Source of the DNA: Flavipsychrobacter sp.
GTDB lineage: Bacteria > Bacteroidota > Bacteroidia > Chitinophagales > Chitinophagaceae
Direction of reading: 5' to 3'
Length of the DNA: 64,000 nt
NCBI GenBank assembly: GCA_024508935.1
Contig: JANINW010000006.1
Location: 518,663 to 582,662 of the forward strand
Made by a program: the position numbers and the translations under genes. Under the pieces are notes generated by a model that was not told where the DNA came from, did not search any database, and was given only the letters and a program-made list of their open reading frames with translations. Positions 52,632 through 59,993 of this stretch are shown here, in pieces; within the stretch, counting starts at the first letter, position 1; each line of letters begins with the position of its first letter.

Positions 52632-53813
52632 CTATTGAAAGGCTGCAATTTTCAGATCGCCTGCTGTGATGTTTATTTTAGCCAGGGCCTGGTCTATATC
52701 ATTTACCAGATCAGCCGCATCTTCCAGGCCTATGCTCAGGCGTATCAGGCTGTCCTGTACGCCAGCAGCATGGCGTTTTTCTGCCGGTATAGATTTGTGG
52801 GTCATAGTTGCGGGGTGACAAAGCAGGCTTTTTACACCACCCAGGCTTTCAGCCAGTTTGAAATATTGCGTGTTGGTCACAACGTCTTTGGCAGCTGCTT
52901 CGGTATCTGTCTTCAGTGTAAATGATATGATACCGCCAAAGCCTGATTGCTGTTTAGCTGCTATATCATGGTTCAGATGCGTTTTCAAACCCGGGTAATA
53001 CACTTTATCGATAGCAGGATGTGTTTCCAGGAATTCTGCCACTATTTGGGCATTCCTGCAATGCTGCTGTACACGAAGGTGTAGTGTTTCTATACCACGT
53101 ATCACCAGCCAGCTATCGTGCGGAGAAAGAATTGCACCGCAGGCATTTTGTATGAATTTTATCTGCTCTCCCAGCTCCTGTGTAGCAGATATTACCAAAC
53201 CGGCTATCAGGTCGCTATGGCCGCCAAGGTATTTGGTAGCACTGTGCACCACTATATCCGCCCCCAGTTTAATAGGTTGTTGTAATGCCGGCGAGGCGAA
53301 GGTATTATCTACACATAGCAATACATTATGTTGTTTAGCTATTTTAGCAATAGCAGCTATATCACTTATTTTCAGTGTCGGGTTCGTTGGTGTTTCCAGC
53401 CATATAAGCCTGGTTTGCGGGGTAATTGCATCCAGCACGTTCGCTACGCCGGTTGTGTCTACATAGTTCACCTTAATACCGAATTTGGCATAAATATGGG
53501 TGAACTGGCGGAATGCCCCACCGTAGATATCGTCTACCGCCAGTATCTCGTCACCGCTTTGCAGTAGTTTCACTACCGCATCTATGGCTGCCAGGCCGCT
53601 GGCAAAAGCAGATGCTTTTACACCGCCTTCCAGTTTGGCAATGATATTTTCCAGCGTTTCGCGGGTAGGGTTATTGCTGCGGGCATAGTCATAACCTTTG
53701 TTCACACCGGGTGCCTCCTGCACATAAGTAGATGTTTGGTAGATAGGTACGGAAATAGAACCTGTAAGCGGATCGACAGGGATGCTATGGATGAGTTGTG
53801 TTGCGTTGCTCAT
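52632..53813 (-). CDS. metB: cystathionine gamma-synthase (trans-sulfuration PLP enzyme)
   Basis: A 393-residue fold-type I PLP enzyme. The sequence has ASAFASGLAAIDAV, the LETPTNPTLKISDI motif, the aspartate of CVDNTFASP that pairs with the ring nitrogen, and PLP Lys194 in VHSATKYLGGHSDLIAG. It joins an O-acylhomoserine with cysteine to give cystathionine. Relatives in the family (O-acylhomoserine sulfhydrylase, cystathionine gamma-lyase) are not excluded by sequence. The SAM-I riboswitch upstream and hom downstream strongly favour a role in methionine synthesis. Confidence 0.9.
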   Translation of the reverse strand: MSNATQLIHSIPVDPLTGSISVPIYQTSTYVQEAPGVNKGYDYARSNNPTRETLENIIAKLEGGVKASAFASGLAAIDAVVKLLQSGDEILAVDDIYGGAFRQFTHIYAKFGIKVNYVDTTGVANVLDAITPQTRLIWLETPTNPTLKISDIAAIAKIAKQHNVLLCVDNTFASPALQQPIKLGADIVVHSATKYLGGHSDLIAGLVISATQELGEQIKFIQNACGAILSPHDSWLVIRGIETLHLRVQQHCRNAQIVAEFLETHPAIDKVYYPGLKTHLNHDIAAKQQSGFGGIISFTLKTDTEAAAKDVVTNTQYFKLAESLGGVKSLLCHPATMTHKSIPAEKRHAAGVQDSLIRLSIGLEDAADLVNDIDQALAKINITAGDLKIAAFQ

Positions 53814-53920
53814 AATATTTCTTCAGTTTTTTTGTGTTAAGAATGTTTAGCATTCGATACAACACACTACCAAAGAAATTCCTTACCGGAGGAGCGGATT
53901 ATTTTACGGTGATCAAGCGT

Positions 53921-53957
53921 AAAATAAAAAAGCTCTTCCGATAAGTCAGAAGAGCTT
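53921..53957 (-). terminator. regulated terminator of the SAM-I riboswitch
   Basis: On the minus strand a 9-bp stem (AAGCTCTTC with GAAGAGCTT, 53949-53957 and 53930-53938) with loop TGACTTATCG is followed by a T-rich tract (TTTTATTTT). The loop and adjoining stem base contain TCTGACTTATC (53940-53950), which is complementary to the 3' P1 strand of the aptamer (54000-54010), so the antiterminator would form when SAM is absent. Confidence 0.85.
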
Positions 53958-54003
53958 GAGTTATTTAGAGCGCTTTGCGCCTGTATTTAAACTTTTGCGT
54001 CTG

Positions 54004-54117
54004 ACTTATCTACCCCCGCTTGCGCGGAGATGGAGTTAGCACCAGTTCCCGGAGTATTAATCCAGGGAGGTTGCTAAGGCTTCATCGGGCCATGTCCCTC
54101 TGCCTTTCTTGATAAGT
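54004..54117 (-). promoter_or_regulatory. SAM-I riboswitch aptamer
   Basis: Read on the minus strand, this 114-base segment has the conserved SAM-I core: P1 strand ACTTATC (54111-54117), then AGAAAGGCAGAGGGACATGG, CCCGATGAAGCC, TTAGCAACCTCC, CTGGTGCTAACTCC and closing strand GATAAGT (54004-54010). These form the four-way junction that binds S-adenosylmethionine. It lies about 190 bases upstream of metB. When SAM binds, P1 is stabilised and the downstream terminator folds; without SAM the P1 3' strand pairs with the terminator. metB and hom are thus turned off by plenty of SAM. Confidence 0.95.
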
Positions 54118-54136
54118 GATATTGTAAGAACTGGCA

Positions 54137-54169
54137 CAAAGATATGGGTGGGTTTTTCAATTTTCCAAA
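54137..54169 (-). promoter_or_regulatory. promoter of the riboswitch-metB-hom transcript
   Basis: On the minus strand the -7 box TATCTTTG is at 54137-54144 and a -33 TTTG is at 54166-54169, 21 bp apart. Both match the Bacteroidota consensus. Transcription would begin near 54130, just before the SAM-I aptamer. This is the best two-element promoter in the window together with that of rplM. The segment 54170-54277 shows nothing else I can support. Confidence 0.75.
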
Positions 54170-54277
54170 TTAATTCTGAAAAAGAATTATTCCTGTGCAC
54201 ACCTCTTATATATAACAACATCGGTTACTATTTAGAGATTTTCAAGTAAATTGCAGCCCCATCTGTATTGCATTTCA

Positions 54278-55036
54278 ATGGATATCCCGGAAGGTAAAAA
54301 AATTTATTTCGCATCCGATTTTCATCTCGGTATCCCTGACAGGGCTACGAGCATTGAGCGTGAACGGCGCCTCTGCAACTGGCTGGACGAAATAAAAAAA
54401 GATGCAGAACAGCTATACCTGGTTGGCGACTTGTTTGATGCCTGGTTCGAGTACAAAAAAGTTATCCCAAAGGGCTATACCCGTTTTCTTGGCAAGCTGG
54501 CTGAGCTTTCAGATAATGGCCTGCATATTGAAGCTTTTACAGGCAACCACGACTTATGGATGCGCGGGTATTTTGAAGATGAGCTGAATATCCCCGTAAA
54601 TCATCATCCTATTGAGCGGACTTTTAACGGCAAGAAATTCTTTATTGCACATGGCGATGGCCTGGGCCCGGGCGACCATGGATATAAATTCCTGAAAGTT
54701 ATTTTACGCAGCCCGGTATCTCAATGGCTCTATCGCCGCATACACCCCGATACGGGCGTAGGTATGGCAGAATGGTTTAGCCGCCTTGGGCCTAAGCATG
54801 GTGTGGAAGAAGAACCGTTTTTAGGACCGGAAAAAGAATGGCTGGTGCAGTTTGCACTGGACAAGCTGAAAAAGGAGCACGTAGACTACTTTATTTTTGG
54901 CCACCGGCATATAACACTGGAATATCCGTTACCCGGCAATAGCTTATACATAAACCTGGGCGACTGGATACGTTATAACAGCTATGCTGTTTTTGATGGA
55001 AAAGATTTAAAACTACAATACTATAAAGGAAAGTAA
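54278..55036 (+). CDS. lpxH: UDP-2,3-diacylglucosamine pyrophosphatase
   Basis: A 252-residue metallophosphoesterase of the LpxH type. Metal motifs in order: YFASDFHLG, LVGDLFDAWFEY, FTGNHDLWM, FFIAHGDG and YFIFGHRHITLE. It cleaves UDP-2,3-diacylglucosamine to lipid X in lipid A synthesis. The start ATG 54278 puts the first motif at residue 10, as in homologues; an upstream TTG would add nine residues. It heads an operon with the SixA-like gene (7 bp gap) and the kinase-RapZ fusion gene. Confidence 0.9.
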   Translation: MDIPEGKKIYFASDFHLGIPDRATSIERERRLCNWLDEIKKDAEQLYLVGDLFDAWFEYKKVIPKGYTRFLGKLAELSDNGLHIEAFTGNHDLWMRGYFEDELNIPVNHHPIERTFNGKKFFIAHGDGLGPGDHGYKFLKVILRSPVSQWLYRRIHPDTGVGMAEWFSRLGPKHGVEEEPFLGPEKEWLVQFALDKLKKEHVDYFIFGHRHITLEYPLPGNSLYINLGDWIRYNSYAVFDGKDLKLQYYKGK

Positions 55037-55043
55037 TAGTGTT

Positions 55044-55544
55044 ATGGAACGCAGATTAGTGATGATAAGGCATGCCAAATCAAGCTGGGCAAACCCACTG
55101 CAAAGTGATTTTGAACGACCACTGAACGACCGTGGCGAACGGGATGCACCTATGATGGGCGAACGTTTGAAGGCAAGAAATATCATACCCGACCTTATCA
55201 TATCCAGCAAGGCAAAACGCGCCAAACAAACCGCAAAAAAAATTGCTGCTGCTGTAGGTTATGATGCAGAAAACATCATTTGGCTCGACAAGCTTTACCA
55301 TTGCATCCCTTCTGTATTTGAAGAGACCATCTATGAAACACATAACCGGGTAAAGACTTTATTTATTGTAGCCCATAACCCCGGTATCACTGAGTTTGTA
55401 AACGAATTATCAGACCAGTTTCATACCGACCAGATGCCTACCTGCGCCATGGTAGGCGCCAGTTTTGAAGCTGAAGAATGGAACCAGTTCAACAGCGCAC
55501 GCAAAACAGTTTTTTTATACGATTACCCCAAGAATGTAACATGA
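55044..55544 (+). CDS. SixA-like histidine phosphatase
   Basis: A 166-residue protein of the histidine phosphatase superfamily. The catalytic motif RHAKSSW places His10 in the family Arg-His-Ala/Gly position. The second His is in FIVAHNPGITEFVNEL, and the acidic switch residue lies near the FEETIYETH segment. Length and motif match SixA, which dephosphorylates phosphohistidine. In the lpxH operon its target may be a PTS component or another phosphoprotein. Its stop codon overlaps the next start codon in an ATGA arrangement. Confidence 0.88.
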   Translation: MERRLVMIRHAKSSWANPLQSDFERPLNDRGERDAPMMGERLKARNIIPDLIISSKAKRAKQTAKKIAAAVGYDAENIIWLDKLYHCIPSVFEETIYETHNRVKTLFIVAHNPGITEFVNELSDQFHTDQMPTCAMVGASFEAEEWNQFNSARKTVFLYDYPKNVT

Positions 55545-57019
55545 CCCCAAACAAGACAGTAACACAGATCATTAGCTCATTAGAAAAATTATTTGAAGAC
55601 CATTTTGGGAAAAAACCCGAAAACATAGAATTATTACCGGTTTCAGGATCAGATCGCAGATATTACCGTATGGTAAACGGCGAGTTGTCTGCCATTGGCA
55701 CTTACAACGCGAACACTACAGAGAACAATAGCTATTTCTATTTTACAGACCTGTTTCGCAAACACCAGATACGTGTACCTGAAGTATATCTTACCAGTAA
55801 AGATCGTAAATACTATTTGCAGCAAGACCTGGGTGGTGTATCCTTGTTTAACCTTTTAATGAAAGAAGGACAGACAAAAGAGGTGCGCACCTATTTTCAT
55901 AAATCATTAGAACAATTAGCGAAGGTACAATGGCTGGCAGGGCGTGAAGCTGATTTTTATCAATGCTTTGGTACCCGGCAATTTGATGAGAAAGCCATCA
56001 TGGCCGACCTGCTTTATTTCAAGTATTATTTTGCCGACCTGCAAAATATCCATTACGACAAACGCACGCTGATGGATGAAATGGAGCAGATGAGCAAAGA
56101 ACTGGGACGCATACAGCCGCAAATGCTGATGTACCGCGATTTCCAGAGCCGCAATATCATGATATATGAGGGCGAGGTCTATTTTATCGACTTCCAGGGT
56201 GCCATGCAAGGGCCACCACAGTATGATATTGCTTCGTTATTGTGGCAGGCTAAGGCACAATTGCCCGATGCATGGAAAGAAGACCTGCTAAACGGTTATA
56301 TTACTAGTCTTAACAAACTGCATGTAAGCCGTGTAGATGAGATCCATTTCCGTAAAGGGTATAACCAATTTGTATTATTGCGTTTATTGCAGGTTTTGGG
56401 TGCCTATGGTTTCCGCGGCTTATTGCAGCACAAACCGCATTTTATCAGCAGCATAGGGCCGGCATTAAAAAACCTGCACGCATTCTTGTCAAACAATCCG
56501 CAACTGCCGGCATATCCTGAAATGCGCTCTGTACTGGAACGATTGTCTTCACCTGAAATGCAGGCGCGTTTTACACAGCCTGCGGGACTTGCAGATGTAA
56601 AACTGACGGTTCAGATCAATAGCTTTTCTTATAAAAACGGTATACCAAAAGATAAAGGTTCTCACGGGGGCGGTTATGTGTTCGATTGCCGTGGGCTGCT
56701 GAATCCCGGGCGTTATGCTGCCTATAAGCATCTTACCGGCCAGGATGAGCCTGTAAAACTATTCCTGGAACGTGAGACTATGATGCCTGAATTTTTAGCG
56801 CATGCCTATGCTATGGTATCGCTGAATGTAGATGACTACCTGGCGCGTGGGTTCGAAAACCTGAGTGTTTCTTTTGGCTGTACAGGCGGTCAGCACCGCT
56901 CTGTATATGCAGCAGAATCAATGGCAGCTTATCTTACCAGCAAATACAATATCCCTGTTGTTGTTAACCATTTGAATAAAGAAAAATGGGTATTGCAGGC
57001 CGAAACAAATGAAAAATAA
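55541..57019 (+). CDS. aminoglycoside-phosphotransferase-fold kinase fused to RapZ C-terminal domain
   Basis: A 492-residue fusion. Residues about 20-320 form a protein-kinase-like APH fold: LLPVSGSDRRYYRM replaces the nucleotide loop, the Brenner motif has Asp200 and Asn205 in YRDFQSRNIMIY, and the metal Asp217 is in FIDFQGAMQGP. This resembles AmgK-type cell-wall sugar kinases. Residues about 355-480 are the C-terminal domain of RapZ, with GCTGGQHRSVYAAES (about 446-460). The RapZ P-loop kinase domain is missing. In E. coli the RapZ C-domain binds glucosamine 6-phosphate and RNA. A role in amino-sugar or cell-wall metabolism is likely; the start is the ATG overlapping the previous stop. Confidence 0.85.
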   Translation: MTPNKTVTQIISSLEKLFEDHFGKKPENIELLPVSGSDRRYYRMVNGELSAIGTYNANTTENNSYFYFTDLFRKHQIRVPEVYLTSKDRKYYLQQDLGGVSLFNLLMKEGQTKEVRTYFHKSLEQLAKVQWLAGREADFYQCFGTRQFDEKAIMADLLYFKYYFADLQNIHYDKRTLMDEMEQMSKELGRIQPQMLMYRDFQSRNIMIYEGEVYFIDFQGAMQGPPQYDIASLLWQAKAQLPDAWKEDLLNGYITSLNKLHVSRVDEIHFRKGYNQFVLLRLLQVLGAYGFRGLLQHKPHFISSIGPALKNLHAFLSNNPQLPAYPEMRSVLERLSSPEMQARFTQPAGLADVKLTVQINSFSYKNGIPKDKGSHGGGYVFDCRGLLNPGRYAAYKHLTGQDEPVKLFLERETMMPEFLAHAYAMVSLNVDDYLARGFENLSVSFGCTGGQHRSVYAAESMAAYLTSKYNIPVVVNHLNKEKWVLQAETNEK

Positions 57020-57034
57020 ATGTCCTTCTAAAGC

Positions 57035-57061
57035 GAAAGGCGGTCATACAGACCGCCTTTC
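57035..57061 (+). terminator. terminator of the lpxH operon
   Basis: An 11-bp perfect stem (GAAAGGCGGTC at 57035-57045 and its complement at 57051-57061), loop ATACA, followed by a T-rich run CTTATTTTT. It lies between the operon and the convergent clpP gene. Confidence 0.85.
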
Positions 57062-57083
57062 TTATTTTTGGAATAATTAAACC

Positions 57084-57794
57084 TTATTTGGTTTCGCCTT
57101 CTGCACCCGATTTTCTTGGGTTACGTTCCAGCACTTCGTCTACCATGCCATATTCTTTAGCTTCCTGCGCAGTCATCCAGTAGTCACGGTCGCTGTCTTT
57201 TTCTACTTTGGTTACCTTTTGGCCTGAATGGAAAGCAATGATCTCATACAGTTCCTTTTTCAGCTTACCTATCTCGCGGGCAGTGATCTCTATATCACTT
57301 GCCTGTCCTTCAGCACCGCCTAATGGCTGGTGTATCATGATACGGCTGTGTTTAAGTGCTGTACGCTTGCCTTTAGTACCTGCACACATCAGTACTGCAG
57401 CCATAGAAGCGCCAATACCGGTACAAATGGTAGATACATCCGGGTTAATGATCTGCATGGTATCATAAATACCTAAACCTGCATATACGCTACCGCCCGG
57501 GCTGTTGATGTACATCTGCACATCGCGGTTACGATCGGTGCTTTCCAAGAACAGCAACTGGGCTGTAACGATATTAGCCACATAATCATTGATAGCTTCA
57601 CCTAAAAATATGATGCGGTCCATCATCAGGCGTGAGAATACGTCCATAGAAGCTACGTTCAACGGGCGCTCTTCAATGATATATGGAGTAAGTGCTGCAG
57701 GGGATTTTATAAAAGAAGAACTATAGTTGTGCAGGGTGGCACTGCTGATGCCATGATGTTTAATGGCATATTTCTGAAACTCATTTGGATTCAT
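57084..57794 (-). CDS. clpP: ATP-dependent Clp protease proteolytic subunit
   Basis: A 236-residue serine protease subunit that assembles into a 14-mer barrel. The Ser of GIGASMAAVLMCAG and the His of RIMIHQPLGGAEGQ complete the catalytic pair with the Asp of the NPDV or later strand; INSPGGSVYAGLGIYD supplies the oxyanion loop. The first 40 residues are longer than in E. coli ClpP and contain Ser/Phe-rich sequence, perhaps processed. The usual neighbours tig and clpX are absent. The C-terminal extension (LERNPRKSGAEGETK) is short and acidic. Confidence 0.95.
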   Translation of the reverse strand: MNPNEFQKYAIKHHGISSATLHNYSSSFIKSPAALTPYIIEERPLNVASMDVFSRLMMDRIIFLGEAINDYVANIVTAQLLFLESTDRNRDVQMYINSPGGSVYAGLGIYDTMQIINPDVSTICTGIGASMAAVLMCAGTKGKRTALKHSRIMIHQPLGGAEGQASDIEITAREIGKLKKELYEIIAFHSGQKVTKVEKDSDRDYWMTAQEAKEYGMVDEVLERNPRKSGAEGETK

Positions 57795-57954
57795 AAATCG
57801 TATTTTTGAAGTAGATTAAACTTTGGATTGGTAAAACAATTTTCAATCCACAATAAATATAGTGCCATTACGGCATATTGCGGTATCAAAACTATCAATT
57901 CAAAGATCAGGAGTATAGCAAAAAGTCATTTTTGCATAAGAAAAAAACTACTAT

Positions 57955-58344
57955 ATGGCAAAACTTACACAGGAACAGCTGCTGGAAATATTTGAAGCTG
58001 TAAAGAAAGAAGTAAAGCCTTATGAAAAAGGTACTATCAAGGCACGTATTGATATACAAGGCAAATATGACCTGTGGAGCGAAAAACCGGTAGAAGCTTT
58101 TGGAAGAAAGTATCCTGCTATGGCTTTTGCGGCAGTCATACTGCAAAGCTCATACATTGGTTTTTATTTTATGCCTGTGTATGGCAGTGAAAAAGTAAAG
58201 GAAGCCATTCCCGCCGATCTGCTCAAAACCCTAAAAGGAAAGGCTTGTTTCCATATAAAAAGCACCGATAAAGAATTGATGAAGCAAATAAAAACTGCTT
58301 TAAAGATTGGTTATGACGGATATAGAAAACAAGGCTGGGTATAG
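57955..58344 (+). CDS. DUF1801-family protein (YdhG-like)
   Basis: A 129-residue protein. The pattern EKGTIKARIDIQGKYDLWSEKP and FGRKYPAMAFAAVILQSSYIGFYFMPVYGSEKV belongs to the DUF1801 (YdhG/YjbR-like) family, and the C-terminal GKACFHIKSTDKELMKQIKTALKIGYDGYRKQGW is also typical. The biochemical role is unknown. It is soluble with no signal peptide. The start ATG 57955 fits the first family residues. It precedes the GSCFA gene by 17 bp on the same strand. Confidence 0.8.
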   Translation: MAKLTQEQLLEIFEAVKKEVKPYEKGTIKARIDIQGKYDLWSEKPVEAFGRKYPAMAFAAVILQSSYIGFYFMPVYGSEKVKEAIPADLLKTLKGKACFHIKSTDKELMKQIKTALKIGYDGYRKQGWV

Positions 58345-58361
58345 TCTAAAATTCAATATAA

Positions 58362-59336
58362 ATGCAGCTGACACTTAACCTGGATATATCGGCATTAGCA
58401 AGACCTATAACTTATGCTGACAAAATATTACTAACAGGCTCCTGCTTTACAGAAAACATGTCTGAACGGCTGGCACAGCACAAATTCAATATACTGGCCA
58501 ACCCCAATGGTATATTGTTCAATCCATTGAGTGTAGCTGACAGTATCAATGGATATATTGAACATAAACAATACAAACCCGAAGACCTTTTCCAGCTGAA
58601 TGAATTGTGGAACAGCTGGGATCACCATACCCGCTTTTCGGACATAGACCCTAATGCCGCCTTAACCCGCATTAATGATTCCCAGGCGCGGGCTGCAGAT
58701 TTTATAAGGTCAGCCAACTGGCTGGTTATAACACTTGGGTCGGCGTTTCAATATTATTTAAAGGACAATAACCGCCCTGTAGCCAACAATCACCGGGCTC
58801 CATCACAATGGTTTGAAAAACGGTTGCTGAATATTGACATGATCGTTGATGCACTGTCCGGTACAATAAAAAACCTGAAAAATACCAACCCCAATATTCA
58901 GATCCTTTTTACCATTAGCCCTGTGCGCCATATACGCGATGGTGTAGTAGATAATAACCGCAGCAAAGCAAGACTGATAGAAGCTGTACATGAACTTTGC
59001 AGCCGGTTTGATAACTCACATTATTTTCCGGCATACGAGCTGGTGATAGATATTTTGCGGGATTACCGTTTTTACGATATTGACTTTGTGCACCCCAACT
59101 ACCTGGCTACCACCGTGGTATGGGAGCATTTTGTAAAGTCGTGCATAAGTGGTCCAACACAAGATGTGATGAAAGAAGTGCTGGATATTGCCACCGCACG
59201 CAACCACCGCACGCGTTTTCCCGGTACAGAAGCTCATAAAAAATTCAAGGCATCGTACAACGAGAAGATAAAAAACCTCTCTATACGATGCCCTGAACTG
59301 GACTTCAGCGAAGAACTCGCTTATTTCAACAATTAA
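58362..59336 (+). CDS. GSCFA-domain protein (SGNH-hydrolase-like)
   Basis: A 324-residue protein with the defining GSCF motif (Ser27) in KILLTGSCFTENMSERL, then LANPNGILFNPLSVADSI and VITLGSAFQYY. The SGNH fold is further suggested by VIDILRDYRFYDIDFVHPNYLA near the C-terminus, where a conserved Asp and His appear. It probably modifies an acyl or acetyl group on a glycan or lipid; the substrate is not known. The last four bases overlap the convergent bactofilin gene. Confidence 0.88.
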   Translation: MQLTLNLDISALARPITYADKILLTGSCFTENMSERLAQHKFNILANPNGILFNPLSVADSINGYIEHKQYKPEDLFQLNELWNSWDHHTRFSDIDPNAALTRINDSQARAADFIRSANWLVITLGSAFQYYLKDNNRPVANNHRAPSQWFEKRLLNIDMIVDALSGTIKNLKNTNPNIQILFTISPVRHIRDGVVDNNRSKARLIEAVHELCSRFDNSHYFPAYELVIDILRDYRFYDIDFVHPNYLATTVVWEHFVKSCISGPTQDVMKEVLDIATARNHRTRFPGTEAHKKFKASYNEKIKNLSIRCPELDFSEELAYFNN

Positions 59337-59755
59337 TTATCCTGTATTACTAATACCGGCGGTATTTCCGGTGTTATTTCAGCGGTTTTACCGGTGGTCA
59401 TTGTGCACTTACCATTAAATACCGCGTTTGGTTCTATCTGCAGCCTTCCCGTTGCCAGGTTCCCGTTAATAGTACTTTTTGATTTGAGGCAGAGTAGTTC
59501 TTTCGCCGTCACATTACCATTTACAGTGCCGAAAACATCGGCATTTACCGATTGCAGGTCGCCCTGTACAATACCCGATTCTCCCAGAACGATCTTAGCC
59601 CTGCAAACAACATTGCCGATAATATTACCATCAATACGCATATCTGTATCAGATTCTATATCTCCATGCAGGGTAGTGCCGGCCGCAATTGTTGTTACCA
59701 ATCCCGCATGATGCGCATGTTTTGGATGGTCGTTGTTTTTGCTTTTAGCAAACAT
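59333..59755 (-). CDS. bactofilin (polymer-forming cytoskeletal protein)
   Basis: A 140-residue protein of the bactofilin family. The start ATG 59755 is chosen because an upstream in-frame ATG would give a hydrophobic extension unlike the family. The beta-helix core is seen in the repeated pattern TLHGDIESDTDMRIDGNIIGNVVCRAKIVLGESGIVQGDLQSVNADVFGTVNGNV, a run of short hydrophobic strands with Gly/Asp turns. A short polar N-terminal tail and a Pro-rich C-terminal tail lie on either side. It can form filaments near the membrane in cell-shape control. Confidence 0.88.
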   Translation of the reverse strand: MFAKSKNNDHPKHAHHAGLVTTIAAGTTLHGDIESDTDMRIDGNIIGNVVCRAKIVLGESGIVQGDLQSVNADVFGTVNGNVTAKELLCLKSKSTINGNLATGRLQIEPNAVFNGKCTMTTGKTAEITPEIPPVLVIQDN

Positions 59756-59962
59756 AAATGCAGTTTTTTTAAAATGAAGAATACATGCGAATGGCTGTAA
59801 GCTATACATTACTGCCAAACCGTGGTTTTATGTTCCTGTTATGAATAATGGAGTCCTTATACTGCCAATATGGCTCTGTTACATGGCGGGGAAGTGTAAA
59901 ATATATAAATATTTTTGATTTTCAAGGCTTTTTTAGGTTAGATATGTCCATTTCATTTTACC

Positions 59963-59970
59963 TACCTTTG
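59963..59970 (+). promoter_or_regulatory. -7 promoter box (TACCTTTG) of yidC
   Basis: TAnnTTTG match identical to that of rplM, 23 bases before ATG 59994. A second candidate TATTTTTG lies at 59910-59917. No -33 TTTG is at the proper spacing for either. The rest of the 59756-59993 gap shows no other feature. Confidence 0.5.
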
Positions 59971-59993
59971 CAGCCTTATTTTTTCCACTATCT

